DNA of 64,000 bases from contig JAQGHU010000044.1 of assembly GCA_028291515.1 (NCBI GenBank), positions 1 through 64,000 of the forward strand. Direction: 5' to 3'. This document shows, in pieces, positions 34,454 to 43,975 of this stretch. Source of the DNA: Schlesneria sp. GTDB lineage: Bacteria > Planctomycetota > Planctomycetia > Planctomycetales > Planctomycetaceae. The notes under the pieces are model-generated. The model did not search any database. It was not told the DNA's origin and was given only the letters and a program-made list of their open reading frames with translations. The first letter of the stretch is position 1. Each line of letters starts with the position of its first letter. The translations under genes and the position numbers were made by a program.

Positions 34454-35481
34454 TGGGACACGGTGTCCTAGCAGGTTTGAAGCAACACGAGATGTTGCGG
34501 CAGGAGCAACTCGCTGGAATGTCCGAAGGTTTATGGTTCGAGTCTGCCCAAGCACCGGGAGCAGAGTGCGGCGACACTTTGTCGCACATGAATTGGTTGT
34601 TTCCTGGTCTGGGATGTCGCTATGTCGGAATGGGACATGATCTATTCGATCGACCTGGGATCGCTGGAAAGCTGATTCGCCAGGCTGAAGAGGCGCTCGG
34701 CTATCCACTGGCTCCCGTTTGCCTCGAGGGTTCCGGTCGCAAGATTGTCTCGCCGCGTCAAGAAGCTCAGGCGATCTATGTGATCAATTGCGCCTATGCG
34801 GCGGCGCTGCGAGAGCACGGACATTTTCCAAACGCGGTGTTGGGTCATAGCTTGGGAACCTGGTCTGCAGCCTGGGTCGCAGGCGTCTACGATTTTCTGA
34901 CTGGCTTGGAACTGATTACGCATGTGGAACTGCTGTTAGAAGAACTGGCGGATGGCCACGATCTGGCTATGGGAGCGATCATCGGGCTCGATGAGGTGAC
35001 GGTTGAAGATGCGCTGACCGCGAAGAGTGGAATCACAATAGCGAACTTCAATTCACCGGCTCAGTTTGTCATTGGCGGGCCGGGCAAAGACGTGGACGAC
35101 GTGTTACACGCGGCCTTGGTCCGTGGTGCAAAACAGGCTAAGCGACTACCCACCGGTCGGGCCATCCATACCCCCTGGATGCAAGAGGTCGCCAACAAGC
35201 TTAAGCTACGGCTGGATCAGGTATCCTGGTCGGACCCGAAGGTCCCATTTGTGGCATGCGACTGCGCAAACAAGTTGGGCACCGCCACAGAAGTCCATCG
35301 CTTTTTCTCAATTTTTCTGGCGCAGCCCGTGCGGTGGCAACAGAGCTTTTGTACCCTCAGTGGTGTTAACACGTCTCCGTTTTTGGAAGTGGGACCTGGC
35401 ACACTGCTGAAGACCCTTGCCTGGTTCATCGATTCGTCCGTCGTGGTACGCAGTGCCACCGACTGCCTCGAAGTTGCGTAG
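34453..35481 (+). CDS. FabD/AT-like acyltransferase lacking the malonate-binding arginine
   Basis: 342 residues from GTG 34453, overlapping the sulfotransferase stop; ATG 34492 is an alternative, since the family domain begins at MNWLFPGLGCRYVGMG (residue 46). Nucleophile elbow GHSLG (131-135, Ser133) and catalytic His in TGRAIHTPWM (His239) are present, with IIGLDE and ANFNSPAQFVIGGP as in FabD. Aligned to E. coli FabD, Arg117 (MRGKFM), which binds the malonyl carboxylate, is replaced by Val158 (ITHVELLLEE). The Gln of PGQGSQ is Leu. The enzyme should thus prefer an uncharged acyl group. Substrate inferred from context: the arylacetyl thioester made by the IorAB-like proteins. Confidence 0.88.
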   Translation: MGHGVLAGLKQHEMLRQEQLAGMSEGLWFESAQAPGAECGDTLSHMNWLFPGLGCRYVGMGHDLFDRPGIAGKLIRQAEEALGYPLAPVCLEGSGRKIVSPRQEAQAIYVINCAYAAALREHGHFPNAVLGHSLGTWSAAWVAGVYDFLTGLELITHVELLLEELADGHDLAMGAIIGLDEVTVEDALTAKSGITIANFNSPAQFVIGGPGKDVDDVLHAALVRGAKQAKRLPTGRAIHTPWMQEVANKLKLRLDQVSWSDPKVPFVACDCANKLGTATEVHRFFSIFLAQPVRWQQSFCTLSGVNTSPFLEVGPGTLLKTLAWFIDSSVVVRSATDCLEVA

Positions 35482-35511
35482 TGTAACTTTCTCCGATTGG
35501 ATTCGGTGACA

Positions 35512-37383
35512 ATGACGTCGAGTGACTCTCAAACCTCTTCGCCTCCTTTCAGTCCAATCACCAGCAAGCGAGTTCTGCTCTCCGGCAATCAAGCGGTTGC
35601 ACGAGGAGGGTACGAATGTGGTGTCACCGTGGCAACAAGCTATCCCGGGACCCCCTGCACGGAGATTTTGGAGACACTCGCCACCTATGATTCGATCAAG
35701 GCGATGTGGTCCGCAAATGAGAAGGTCGCGCTGGAGACGGCGCTGGGGGCCGCATTTGCCGGGGCTCGAGCCCTGGTGTCGATGAAGCATGTTGGACTGA
35801 ATGTCGCCGCAGATCCGCTGTTCTCGTCAGCCTATACTGGCATCAATGGTGGGTTAGTCATCGTCGTCGGCGACGATCCTTCGGCCAACAGTTCGCAGAA
35901 CGAGCAAGACAGTCGGCACTACGCACGGGCCGCGAAGCTACCGATGCTGGAGCCGTCGAACAGCCAGGAGATCAAAGATCTGATGGCTTATGCGTTCGAA
36001 CTGAGTGAACAGTTCGATACACCGGTAATCCTCCGATTGACGACGCGCCTCTGTCATTCGAAGACCGTTGTCAGGCTGGGGACGCCACCAAAGAATCCAA
36101 GGGGCGCCAGCGGGTTCGTTCGCGACTTCGACAAGTTCGTGCTGCTGCCACGGCAAGCGCTGCTCAGACACTCGGTAATTGAAAACCGCCTGCTGGCACT
36201 CGCAGAGAATGCCGAGAAGCTGCCTTTCAACGTCACCGAGATCCGAGATCGCGACTTGGGAATTGTGACAGCGGGGATGGCCTATAACTATGTGCGGGAA
36301 GCGTTCCCTGACGCGTCCATCTTGAAGCTCGCACAGACGTTTCCGTTGCCTGCCAAACTGATTAGGGAATTCGCCACTGAAGTGAATCGCTTGCTGGTGA
36401 TCGAGGAATTAGACCCATTCCTCGACGAACAGATTCGGGCTTTGGGTGTCACTGTCGAACAAGCCGATTGGTTGCCTCGAGTTGGTGAGCTCTCGCCCGA
36501 GCGGATCGAACGCAGCCTGGCTCGTGGAACGCCACAGCCGCTCGAAAAAGGCGACGAAGCGATTCCGCCGCGGGCTCCTCGCATTTGCGCTGGCTGCCAG
36601 TATCTGGGCGTCTATACCGCGATTGCTCGTCTGGGCGTCACCGTGGCCGGGGATATCGGCTGTTACACGCTGGGTTCGCTCTCGCCCTGGAATGCGATCG
36701 ACACCGTCGTCTGCATGGGGGCCAGCATCGGCACGGCCTTGGGCATGGAGAAGGCTCTGGGAGAAGAGTCGCACGGCAAGGTTCTGGCGATTATCGGCGA
36801 CGGGACGCTGCTTCATTCCGGACTGGCGCCACTGTTGGACTTCGTCCACAACGGCGGTCGAGGGACGATCCTGATCATGGATAATTCCACGACAGCGATG
36901 ACCGGATTGCAGGGTCACTCGGGCAATGGGAAGCTCGCTCAAGGCGAGAACTCGGCGGGCCATGGAATCGATCTGGAGAAGCTCGTTCGGGCGCTGGGTG
37001 TCGAATGGGTGCGCGTGGCCGATCCCTATAACCTAGAAGAGACCGAAGCGATATTGCGAGAAGCCTTGGACTACGCCGGGCCGGCCGTGGTCATTAGTCG
37101 AGCCCCTTGCCTGCTGATCAAGCCCAAGCCGCCTGTGCAGCGGGCTCAATGGAACGCCGAAGCTTGCACCGGATGTGGTGACTGCTTCGAGGTCGGTTGT
37201 GTTGCGATTGAACCGCAGGAATTCCAAGGGCGATACGCCCCCAAGATCAGTCAGGATCTTTGCGTGGGCTGCACCCTGTGCGTTCAGGTCTGCCCCGAGG
37301 GTGCTCTCAAGCCGCGTCCTGTGAGTGGTGATCTGATCGAGTTGGGAATGTGGAAGCCGCAAGCCCAGCCGATGTCGCGCTGA
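35512..37383 (+). CDS. Indolepyruvate:ferredoxin oxidoreductase, alpha subunit
   Basis: 623 residues from ATG 35512 (TTG 35497 is a weaker start). Order: pyrimidine-binding domain (GVTVATSYPGTPCTEILETL, EKVALETALGAAFAGARALV), linking domain, TPP domain with GDIGCYTLG and GDGTLLHSGL (427-436) through MDNSTTAMTGLQGH, and a C-terminal ferredoxin part with CTGCGDCFEVGC and CVGCTLCVQVCP for two [4Fe-4S] clusters. Full length for IorA. It catalyses oxidative decarboxylation of arylpyruvates to arylacetyl-CoA. Unlike the usual adjacent iorAB, its beta subunit is separated by a sulfotransferase and an acyltransferase gene. Confidence 0.94.
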   Translation: MTSSDSQTSSPPFSPITSKRVLLSGNQAVARGGYECGVTVATSYPGTPCTEILETLATYDSIKAMWSANEKVALETALGAAFAGARALVSMKHVGLNVAADPLFSSAYTGINGGLVIVVGDDPSANSSQNEQDSRHYARAAKLPMLEPSNSQEIKDLMAYAFELSEQFDTPVILRLTTRLCHSKTVVRLGTPPKNPRGASGFVRDFDKFVLLPRQALLRHSVIENRLLALAENAEKLPFNVTEIRDRDLGIVTAGMAYNYVREAFPDASILKLAQTFPLPAKLIREFATEVNRLLVIEELDPFLDEQIRALGVTVEQADWLPRVGELSPERIERSLARGTPQPLEKGDEAIPPRAPRICAGCQYLGVYTAIARLGVTVAGDIGCYTLGSLSPWNAIDTVVCMGASIGTALGMEKALGEESHGKVLAIIGDGTLLHSGLAPLLDFVHNGGRGTILIMDNSTTAMTGLQGHSGNGKLAQGENSAGHGIDLEKLVRALGVEWVRVADPYNLEETEAILREALDYAGPAVVISRAPCLLIKPKPPVQRAQWNAEACTGCGDCFEVGCVAIEPQEFQGRYAPKISQDLCVGCTLCVQVCPEGALKPRPVSGDLIELGMWKPQAQPMSR

Positions 37384-37405
37384 GGCTGGTCAGAACGAGA
37401 ATGTC

Positions 37406-38530
37406 ATGAAATATCTGTTGTTAACCGGTGCGACGGGCCTTGTCGGGCGCTATCTGCTACGCGACCTCTTGCAGCGCGGCCATGCGGTTGCCGTTATCGT
37501 TCGTAGCGATGGCGAACAAACTGCCGCCGATCGCATTGAAGAAATCGTGCGCATGTGGGACCAGCGCGGCGAAGTCACCTTGCCGCGGCCGATCTGTCTG
37601 GAAGGGGATGTTACGGCTGCTGGCCTTGGCCTGAACGACGAAGGTCGAGCATGGGTTGCCGAGCACTGCGACACCATGATTCATAACGCCGCTTCACTGA
37701 CGTTCCGCGGTGCGGATCGAGCCGGAGAACCCTGGCGTACAAATCTCGGCGGCACTCGCTATGTGATCGAATTCTGTCGCGACGTTGGTATTCGCAAGTT
37801 CCACTACGTCTCAACCGCTTATGTCTGCGGCAACCGCGAAGGGGTCATCCTCGAAGACGAATTGGATGCGGGGCAGGAGTTCCGCAACGAGTACGAACAG
37901 AGCAAGTTCCTGGCGGAGCAATTGGTACGCAACTCTGATTGCCTCGACACTCCGACCGTCTATCGGCCTGCGGTGATCGTCGGCGATTCAGTGACGGGAT
38001 ATACGAACACGTATCACGGTCTCCTTCATCATTTGAAGTTCATGGCGGTCCTGTTCAAGAACATGGAGCCTGGCCCGGATGGCAGGCGTCATGTGCCTCT
38101 ACGCCTGAACATGACCGGTGACGAGCAACGGAACATGGTGACGGTCGATTGGGTCTCGGCCGTGATGGTTCGCCTGTACGAGACGCAGGCTGCCCATGGC
38201 GGGACCTATCATTTGTCGCCAACGCATCCGATGACGCCTCGTGATTTGATCAAGGCTGTGGAAAGCTACTTCCATGTCTATGGAGCCGAGTTCGTCGGTC
38301 CGCTGGCCGCCAGTGAACGGAACGACGCGGAACAGAAGGCCGACGAATCGCTCGATCTGTACGAATCGTACGCCACGACCGACCCAACCTTCGACATCAC
38401 CAACATGCTGCGATTCGCAGGCGACATCGTTTGCCCTCGCGTCGACGAAGCCCTGATCCACCGCTTCATCGACTTTGGAGATGCCGACAAATGGGGCAAA
38501 CGCCCCCGTAAGAAGCCACGTCCCGTGTAG
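37406..38530 (+). CDS. Thioester-reductase-like NAD(P)-dependent dehydrogenase (extended SDR)
   Basis: 374 residues; starts 22 bases after the oxidoreductase. Rossmann loop LLTGATGLVGRYLLRDLLQR at 4-23, DTMIHNAASLTF, NLGGTRYVIEFCRDVGIRKF, HYVSTAYVCG and the active-site YEQSKFLAEQLV (Tyr and Lys) place it in the NAD_binding_4 group (Lys2-type reductase domains, fatty-acyl reductases). These enzymes reduce acyl-thioesters to aldehydes or alcohols. The C-terminal ~120 residues are less conserved, with a basic tail (KRPRKKPRPV). Last gene of the cluster; an aldehyde- or alcohol-forming step is the natural inference. Confidence 0.83.
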   Translation: MKYLLLTGATGLVGRYLLRDLLQRGHAVAVIVRSDGEQTAADRIEEIVRMWDQRGEVTLPRPICLEGDVTAAGLGLNDEGRAWVAEHCDTMIHNAASLTFRGADRAGEPWRTNLGGTRYVIEFCRDVGIRKFHYVSTAYVCGNREGVILEDELDAGQEFRNEYEQSKFLAEQLVRNSDCLDTPTVYRPAVIVGDSVTGYTNTYHGLLHHLKFMAVLFKNMEPGPDGRRHVPLRLNMTGDEQRNMVTVDWVSAVMVRLYETQAAHGGTYHLSPTHPMTPRDLIKAVESYFHVYGAEFVGPLAASERNDAEQKADESLDLYESYATTDPTFDITNMLRFAGDIVCPRVDEALIHRFIDFGDADKWGKRPRKKPRPV

Positions 38531-38945
38531 GCCGATAGAATCGCGCGACGGCTTGACGATGCTTCCAGAGCGGGTGGGTGGGCGGGGTTGGTACCTGCAC
38601 TGAGGACTTTGAACTGACGGCAGGTACCGGTGCGACTTGCGCGGCGATTCTACTATTGAAGATGGAATTGCTCGCTGTGAGGTGACCACGACATTTTTTG
38701 ATCCTTTTCCCGCGAGATTCGTTGCTTACCAGCGGTGGCGTCGACAACTGGCGGCAGTCTGAGACGCAATGATTGATGCTGTTTTTCTGGAAGGTCTACG
38801 GGTGAGGTCGACATCCACTGAGATTTCGACAAGGTACAACTCGTTGTGGCAGTTGCATTTGGGTAATTAGGCCTTTGTTAGTTCCTTCGCAGGAAAGTCC
38901 GTGTGACTTAGCTGTTTCATTTTGTGCTTTTGAAGGAAATTCGCG
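38531..38945. other. Intergenic region with a short inverted repeat
   Basis: 415 bases without a credible gene. A perfect 9-base inverted repeat, GGTACCTGC (38590-38598) and GCAGGTACC (38620-38628), follows the cluster and could be part of a weak terminator. A strong RBS (GAAGGAAAT, 38932-38940) precedes ATG 38946. Confidence 0.5.
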
Positions 38946-39974
38946 ATGTCCAGTCCAGCGGCCGCTCGTCAACTCGACACCGAATTGGATCAATTCTCCG
39001 ACGATGGCTCAGGTTTTGAGGATTCATCCCCGTTTGGATTGCAGGGACTGGCCAAGAAGAAGATCCGGATCATCAAGCCGGAATCCATCACTCGTTTCGC
39101 CGTCGACCTGGCCTCAATAGCCACGCGTAAGCAAATTCAAGACCCGAAGTTCGTTACGGGTCAGTTGAAGAGCCATTCGGAATGGTACGACGAGTACCAG
39201 ATCGTGCATCTGATCGAGAAGTCACTCTGGATTCAGGGACGCAGCGATCTGGTGATGACGTTGACACGCAATCCCAAACGAATTCCCGATAATCCTCCGC
39301 CCAAGGTCAAGCAGGCTTTGTTTGAGGCTCGCATGTACCATCGCGACGCGACGATCTGGTACGGAGTGCCATTATTCAGTGATGAAAAGAATGCCGACGG
39401 ACTGCCCATTCCCGTAACGGCAGACGAGGTTTGCCGAGAGGCGCGCCGCCGAATAGAAGCGGCGCAGCAACTCGCGCTGCGTTGGCTCTGGTGCTTTCGA
39501 ATCGTCATGGTGTTCGCCAGCATCGCTGCTTTTTGCTGGCAATTCGGCTTGGCAGTCAAACGACGGATTCAATCTATCTGCCACGGGATCACACGGTATT
39601 GGCAGCGCAGCCGGGAGGATTCTCGCAGACGTGATCGTGCCCGATTTACGGCTGACTGGGAATATGGTCGCTATGGCTATGCGACAACAATAGTCCCTGA
39701 ACACCAGACGTGGCTTGGACAGATCCTGGAAGCGACTCGAACGGTTTTCGACACTCCGGCTGTTTCAGCGGCGTCTTCATTCGTAGGAGCAACCGCCGCT
39801 CCACTGCTCGTCATCAAATTTGTCCCACTACTGTTCGTGCCAATCGTGGTGGTTTCGTGTGACCCGTTCCTGTTTGTCGAACTTCGGGAAGAGCCGGGAA
39901 AACTGCGGCACATAGGCCATTGGTACTGGCAAAAGCGAGATAGTGGTCGCGATAAGCTGCACCTGCACGTTTAA
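38946..39974 (+). CDS. Membrane protein of unknown function
   Basis: 342 residues; ATG 38946 has GAAGGA upstream. The N-terminal ~165 residues are soluble, acidic at first, with ITRFAVDLASIATRKQIQDP. A membrane helix follows at ~178-202 (WLWCFRIVMVFASIAAFCWQ), then a very basic stretch (YWQRSREDSRRRDRARF), and another hydrophobic segment at ~285-305 (APLLVIKFVPLLFVPIVVVS). C-terminal tail charged. No family recognised; it stands alone. Confidence 0.65.
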   Translation: MSSPAAARQLDTELDQFSDDGSGFEDSSPFGLQGLAKKKIRIIKPESITRFAVDLASIATRKQIQDPKFVTGQLKSHSEWYDEYQIVHLIEKSLWIQGRSDLVMTLTRNPKRIPDNPPPKVKQALFEARMYHRDATIWYGVPLFSDEKNADGLPIPVTADEVCREARRRIEAAQQLALRWLWCFRIVMVFASIAAFCWQFGLAVKRRIQSICHGITRYWQRSREDSRRRDRARFTADWEYGRYGYATTIVPEHQTWLGQILEATRTVFDTPAVSAASSFVGATAAPLLVIKFVPLLFVPIVVVSCDPFLFVELREEPGKLRHIGHWYWQKRDSGRDKLHLHV

Positions 39975-40258
39975 GGGATGTTTTCTTCGAACTGTGATTC
40001 AACGTGTCGCGCTCGCTAGATGGCAGCAGCTTTCGGCGTCACGCGAGATCGAGTGGGACAACTGCTTGAATCGCTCCGGATAGAGCGCAACTGAGTCGGA
40101 GGAAACTGTCCGCTCTTCGAACAAGTCCGCCGTGAAACCGCTATGCAGTCTCTGGCGAAGAAGGACATTTCAAAAAACAGTGAACTCGTTCCGAAGGGAT
40201 GAGTTGCAAGACCCCGCTGAAATTGACCCGTTGCTTTTCGCCTCAAAACGATGAAAGA

Positions 40259-41113
40259 ATGCGATTCAGGAGAAAGTTCTTCGCGTGCGAATTCCTGGCC
40301 GCGGCAGCGCTGATGTCTTCAGCCATGATCACTTGGGCGGATGAACCCGAAAAGACGAAGGACGCGGAACTAACCGCCAAGCGTTACGAGGTGATGGAAA
40401 AACGCATGGCAACTGTGAAGGTGAAATCGGATACTGAGGGCTTTCCCGAGTTGTTCTCAGCCAAGCCGATCTTTCGCTACACGGACCCGGCTCGCCAATA
40501 CGTTGCAGCGGCGGTTTGGAAGCTGGGCGAAGAAGGACGGCCGAGGGCGATCATCACCACGGAACTCCATCGACAGTACTATGGTAAGCCTCGCATTGTC
40601 TATGAGTACCTTTCGCTGTCATCGACGAAATTCACCGCGACCGGCGGCGACATGCAGTGGGCTCCCGAAGGAACGACGTTGGAATTCAAACCGGTTCCGG
40701 GTACTCAAGCGCCCGACGAAACGCCTCAACGCCGACTGCTGCAACTCAGAGCGATCGCCAAACGATTCGGGGGCGAAGAACTGGTCGGCACGGAGAAGTG
40801 CGAACTGCGTCTGCTGCCGCAACCGATCGATCGCTACACGCCTTCGTCGGCCGACCGCGCCGATGGAGCCATCTTCATCGCCGCCTACGGTACGAACCCC
40901 GAGGCCGTTCTGTTCGTCGAGTCGGATGGCAAGACGTGGAGCTACGCCGCGGGCCGCCTCGCCGGTGCAGCGACGATCTCGCTGACGATCGACGGCACCA
41001 CCGCCTGGGAGGGCGCACCCGTCCAATACGGCTGGAATCAACCGTACACCGGCTCCAATGCTCCGGCCGAAATCCCTGGAGTCGCGCAGGACGGAAGTGA
41101 AATCAAAGAGTAG
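40259..41113 (+). CDS. Exported hypothetical protein
   Basis: 284 residues from ATG 40259. The signal peptide MRFRRKFFACEFLAAAALMS with cleavage after TWA supports this start over ORF start 40199. The mature protein is Ala/Glu/Arg-rich with no membrane segment: FRYTDPARQYVAAAVWKLGE, ELHRQYYGKPRIVYEYLSLS and ELRLLPQPIDRYTP. Sequence pattern resembles planctomycete secreted proteins without assigned domain. I do not recognise the function. Confidence 0.72.
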   Translation: MRFRRKFFACEFLAAAALMSSAMITWADEPEKTKDAELTAKRYEVMEKRMATVKVKSDTEGFPELFSAKPIFRYTDPARQYVAAAVWKLGEEGRPRAIITTELHRQYYGKPRIVYEYLSLSSTKFTATGGDMQWAPEGTTLEFKPVPGTQAPDETPQRRLLQLRAIAKRFGGEELVGTEKCELRLLPQPIDRYTPSSADRADGAIFIAAYGTNPEAVLFVESDGKTWSYAAGRLAGAATISLTIDGTTAWEGAPVQYGWNQPYTGSNAPAEIPGVAQDGSEIKE

Positions 41114-41307
41114 TTCCGACCAGTGATCACTAAATGACGCGATCGAATGAAGACGCAGAACAGTGGCCAGTTTGACGGCAAGAGGAAAATTGAACTCAGC
41201 AGCGCCCATTAGACGAATGCGTTGCGGATACGTTCTCTCAGATCCCGAACCAGTTGAGCTTCTGGGTTTCGCCTCTTCCGAACGCGCAATCCTTACTGTG
41301 ATAAAGA

Positions 41308-41345
41308 CAAACAGCCCTTTACCGAGATCGGTAAAGGGCTGTTTG
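41308..41345 (-). terminator. Rho-independent-like terminator of the initiator tRNA
   Basis: A 16-base perfect stem, CAAACAGCCCTTTACC (41308-41323) and GGTAAAGGGCTGTTTG (41330-41345), with a six-base loop. It lies ten bases beyond the tRNA 3' end in its direction of transcription and is followed on that strand by TCTTTAT. Confidence 0.8.
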
Positions 41346-41354
41346 TTCTTCAAG

Positions 41355-41428
<74 letters not shown>

Positions 41429-41573
41429 TCAGGGTGTTCCTCTTTGTGGGAGGAGACAAGTAGTATATCGGCCACTCTTGGGAAGGGAAGGGAGTCGAGT
41501 TGCGTTTTTCGGAAATCGAGACATGCTAAATGGATACAGCGTCCCATTTCTCGGCACAGGTGAGACAACCGGA

Positions 41574-42251
41574 ATGAAAAATAGAGCGATCAAGACGGCT
41601 TTAGCGGTGTGGGTATTGGGTTTGTGCGCTGTCCTTCCTGCGCAAGACGCGAAGCCGGCAGTGGATAAGTGGGAAGCCGAGATTCGGAAGTTTGAGGAGG
41701 CAGATCAGAAGTCGCCTCCGGCCGAAGGGGCGAATGCCTTTATTGGTAGCTCCAGCATCCGGATGTGGAAGCTGGGGAGTTCGTTTCCGAATCGTAGTTG
41801 TCTCAACCGCGGTTTTGGCGGATCGGAGATGGCTGATTCGGCTCGATATGTCGATCGGATCGTACTTTCAGCGAAGCCGAAGGTGATCGTCCTGTATGCG
41901 GGCGATAATGACATCGCGAACAAGAACAGGCCGACTCAGGTACGAGATGGATACCGAATCTTCCGCGACAAGGTGCAGGCCACATTGCCAGAGACAGTGA
42001 TTGTGTTGATCGGCCTGAAGCCAAGTCCCAGTCGGTGGAAACTACGCGAGGCGGCATTGGAGGCAAATCAGCTACTGCGAGCGGAAGTGATGGCGGGGAC
42101 GAATCAGACGTTTGTGGATGTCTGGCCGGCGATGCTCGGCGAAGACGGGATGCCCAATCCCGAACTGTTCCAGAAAGACAACCTGCACATGACCGATGCG
42201 GGGTATCGGATCTGGAACGAACTGATCGAACCGCATCTGGTTGGGAAATGA
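41574..42251 (+). CDS. Exported SGNH/GDSL hydrolase
   Basis: 225 residues from ATG 41574. The signal peptide MKNRAIKTALAVWVLGLCAV precedes LPAQ; upstream in-frame sequence to 41163 spans the tRNA on the other strand and is rejected. SGNH blocks: GSSSIRMW (block I, nucleophile Ser), NRGFGGSEM (block II Gly), YAGDNDIANKNRP (block III Asn) and DNLHMTDAGY (block V Asp-His). This subgroup resembles PAF-acetylhydrolase-like and carbohydrate-esterase-like exported enzymes; substrate unknown. Confidence 0.88.
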   Translation: MKNRAIKTALAVWVLGLCAVLPAQDAKPAVDKWEAEIRKFEEADQKSPPAEGANAFIGSSSIRMWKLGSSFPNRSCLNRGFGGSEMADSARYVDRIVLSAKPKVIVLYAGDNDIANKNRPTQVRDGYRIFRDKVQATLPETVIVLIGLKPSPSRWKLREAALEANQLLRAEVMAGTNQTFVDVWPAMLGEDGMPNPELFQKDNLHMTDAGYRIWNELIEPHLVGK

Positions 42252-42346
42252 TGGCGTCGTTGGGAATATAGTTCTTATCGGTCCCATAGGTCCTATCAAT
42301 TCGAAGCGATAGGACTTATGCGACCACTGGGATCTATAGCATCTCA

Positions 42347-43738
42347 TCAAAAGTCCGCGTTCTTGGGTGTTCTGGGGAAGGGGATACAGTCGCGGATGTT
42401 GGTCATGCCGGTGACCAACTGGACGGTGCGTTCCAGGCCCAGGCCGAAGCCACTGTGTGGGACGGTGCCGTACTGGCGCAGTTCCAAGTACCACCAGTAG
42501 TCTTCGGGATTCAAGTTACATTCTTTCATGCGGTCGATCAGGACTGCGTGGCGCTCTTCGCGCTGGCTACCGCCGATGATTTCGCCGATACGCGGAACTA
42601 GGACATCCATTGCCCGCACGGTTTTGCCGTCTTCGTTGCAGCGCATGTAGAACGATTTGATCTCGCGCGGGTAGTCGGTCAGGATTACCGGCTGCTTGAA
42701 ATGCTGCTCGGTCAGGAAGCGTTCGTGTTCGGATTGCAGGTCCTTGCCCCAACTGATGGGGTATTCGAACTTCTGTCCGGATTTTTCCAGGATGTCGACC
42801 GCCTCGGTGTACGTGAGGCGGATGAAGTCGTGTTCGACGATGTTCTGCAGTGAGGCCAGCAGCGTCGGTTCGATCCGCTCGTTGAAGAACGCCAGGTCTT
42901 CAGCGCAGTTCTCCATCACATCTTTGACAACCTTTCGCACGAACGCTTCGGCGAGGTCCATGTTGTCTTCGAGTTCGTAAAACGGCATCTCGGGCTCGAC
43001 CATCCAGAACTCGGCGAGGTGTCGCGTCGTATTGGAGTTTTCCGCGCGGAAGGTGGGGCCGAACGTATAAACGTCGCCGACGGCCGTCGCGAAGATTTCG
43101 CCTTCGAGTTGCCCGCTGACGGTCAGTCCGGCCTTCTTGCCAAAGAAGTCGTGTTCGTAGTTGACCGGACCTTTGAAAGTCTGCAGCTTCGCGAGATCGA
43201 GCGTGGTCACTTGAAAGACCTGGCCGGCTCCTTCGCAATCGCTGGTCGTGATGATCGGCGTCTGCACATAGAGGAAACCGAGTTCCTGGAAGAAGTGATG
43301 GATCGATGCGCACAGAGCGTTGCGAACTCGGGCGATGGCTCCGAAGGTGTTCGTTCGTGGACGCAGATGCGCTTTCTCGCGCAGGAACTCGAAGCTGTGT
43401 CCTTTTTTCTGCAGAGGGTAAGTCTGCGGGTCGGCGGTCCCCAGGACTTTCAGGCTGCGCGCATGAACTTCGACGCGTTGGCCTTTGCCGGGCGACTCTT
43501 TGACTTCGCCAATGATGGCGACGCTGGCACCGGTATGGATCTGCTTGATCGAGGTGGCGTAGTCGGGGACGCTGGCATCGACGACGACTTGCACGTTGGC
43601 CATGCAGCTGCCGTCGTTGACTTCCAGAAAGGCGAAATCCTGCTTGGACTCCCGCTTGGTTCGGACCCAACCGCGAAGATCGACTTCGGTTCCGGGAGAG
43701 ACTGTTTTCAGAATCTGCACCACCTTGCTGCGCGTCAT
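42347..43738 (-). CDS. asnS: Asparaginyl-tRNA synthetase
   Basis: 463 residues, full length for AsnRS. N-terminal OB-fold anticodon-binding domain ([20 protein letters not shown]), motif 2 [20 protein letters not shown] and motif 3 [15 protein letters not shown] of class IIb synthetases. The asparagine-specific version is indicated by [16 protein letters not shown], since AspRS has a different motif-2 loop. Activates Asn with ATP and charges tRNA-Asn in the cytosol. Single gene; no operon partner. Confidence 0.97.
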   Translation of the reverse strand: MTRSKVVQILKTVSPGTEVDLRGWVRTKRESKQDFAFLEVNDGSCMANVQVVVDASVPDYATSIKQIHTGASVAIIGEVKESPGKGQRVEVHARSLKVLGTADPQTYPLQKKGHSFEFLREKAHLRPRTNTFGAIARVRNALCASIHHFFQELGFLYVQTPIITTSDCEGAGQVFQVTTLDLAKLQTFKGPVNYEHDFFGKKAGLTVSGQLEGEIFATAVGDVYTFGPTFRAENSNTTRHLAEFWMVEPEMPFYELEDNMDLAEAFVRKVVKDVMENCAEDLAFFNERIEPTLLASLQNIVEHDFIRLTYTEAVDILEKSGQKFEYPISWGKDLQSEHERFLTEQHFKQPVILTDYPREIKSFYMRCNEDGKTVRAMDVLVPRIGEIIGGSQREERHAVLIDRMKECNLNPEDYWWYLELRQYGTVPHSGFGLGLERTVQLVTGMTNIRDCIPFPRTPKNADF

Positions 43739-43890
43739 GAATTCGATCCATCGATCTGAGGATGTCGGGAAGCCAATCTCGCCAGAGATTGGGGATTGCT
43801 AATGGCAGCCAATCTGGAGGGAGTGGCTGCGAAGTCAGAAATCCAACCGAAGGAAGTTTCCCTATTCGCATTTGAAGATGCAAACGAAAA

Positions 43891-43916
43891 CGGCCCCTGG
43901 AAATTTCCAGGGGCCG
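43891..43916 (-). terminator. Terminator of the Cys/Pro-rich protein gene
   Basis: Perfect hairpin CGGCCCCTGGAA / TTCCAGGGGCCG (43891-43916), followed on the reverse strand by TTTTCGTTTG. It lies about 60 bases past the stop of the 43976-45466 gene. Confidence 0.85.
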
Positions 43917-43975
43917 CTGTTTACTGTAGTACCCCAATCTTTTTGGATTGGTTATCGCTTAGGCCAACCCGCTAA

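Noticed and set aside
38099-38747. Reverse-strand frames of 196 and 93 residues after the reductase gene
   Set aside because: Start inside the non-coding region and run antisense to the reductase; no motif or RBS.
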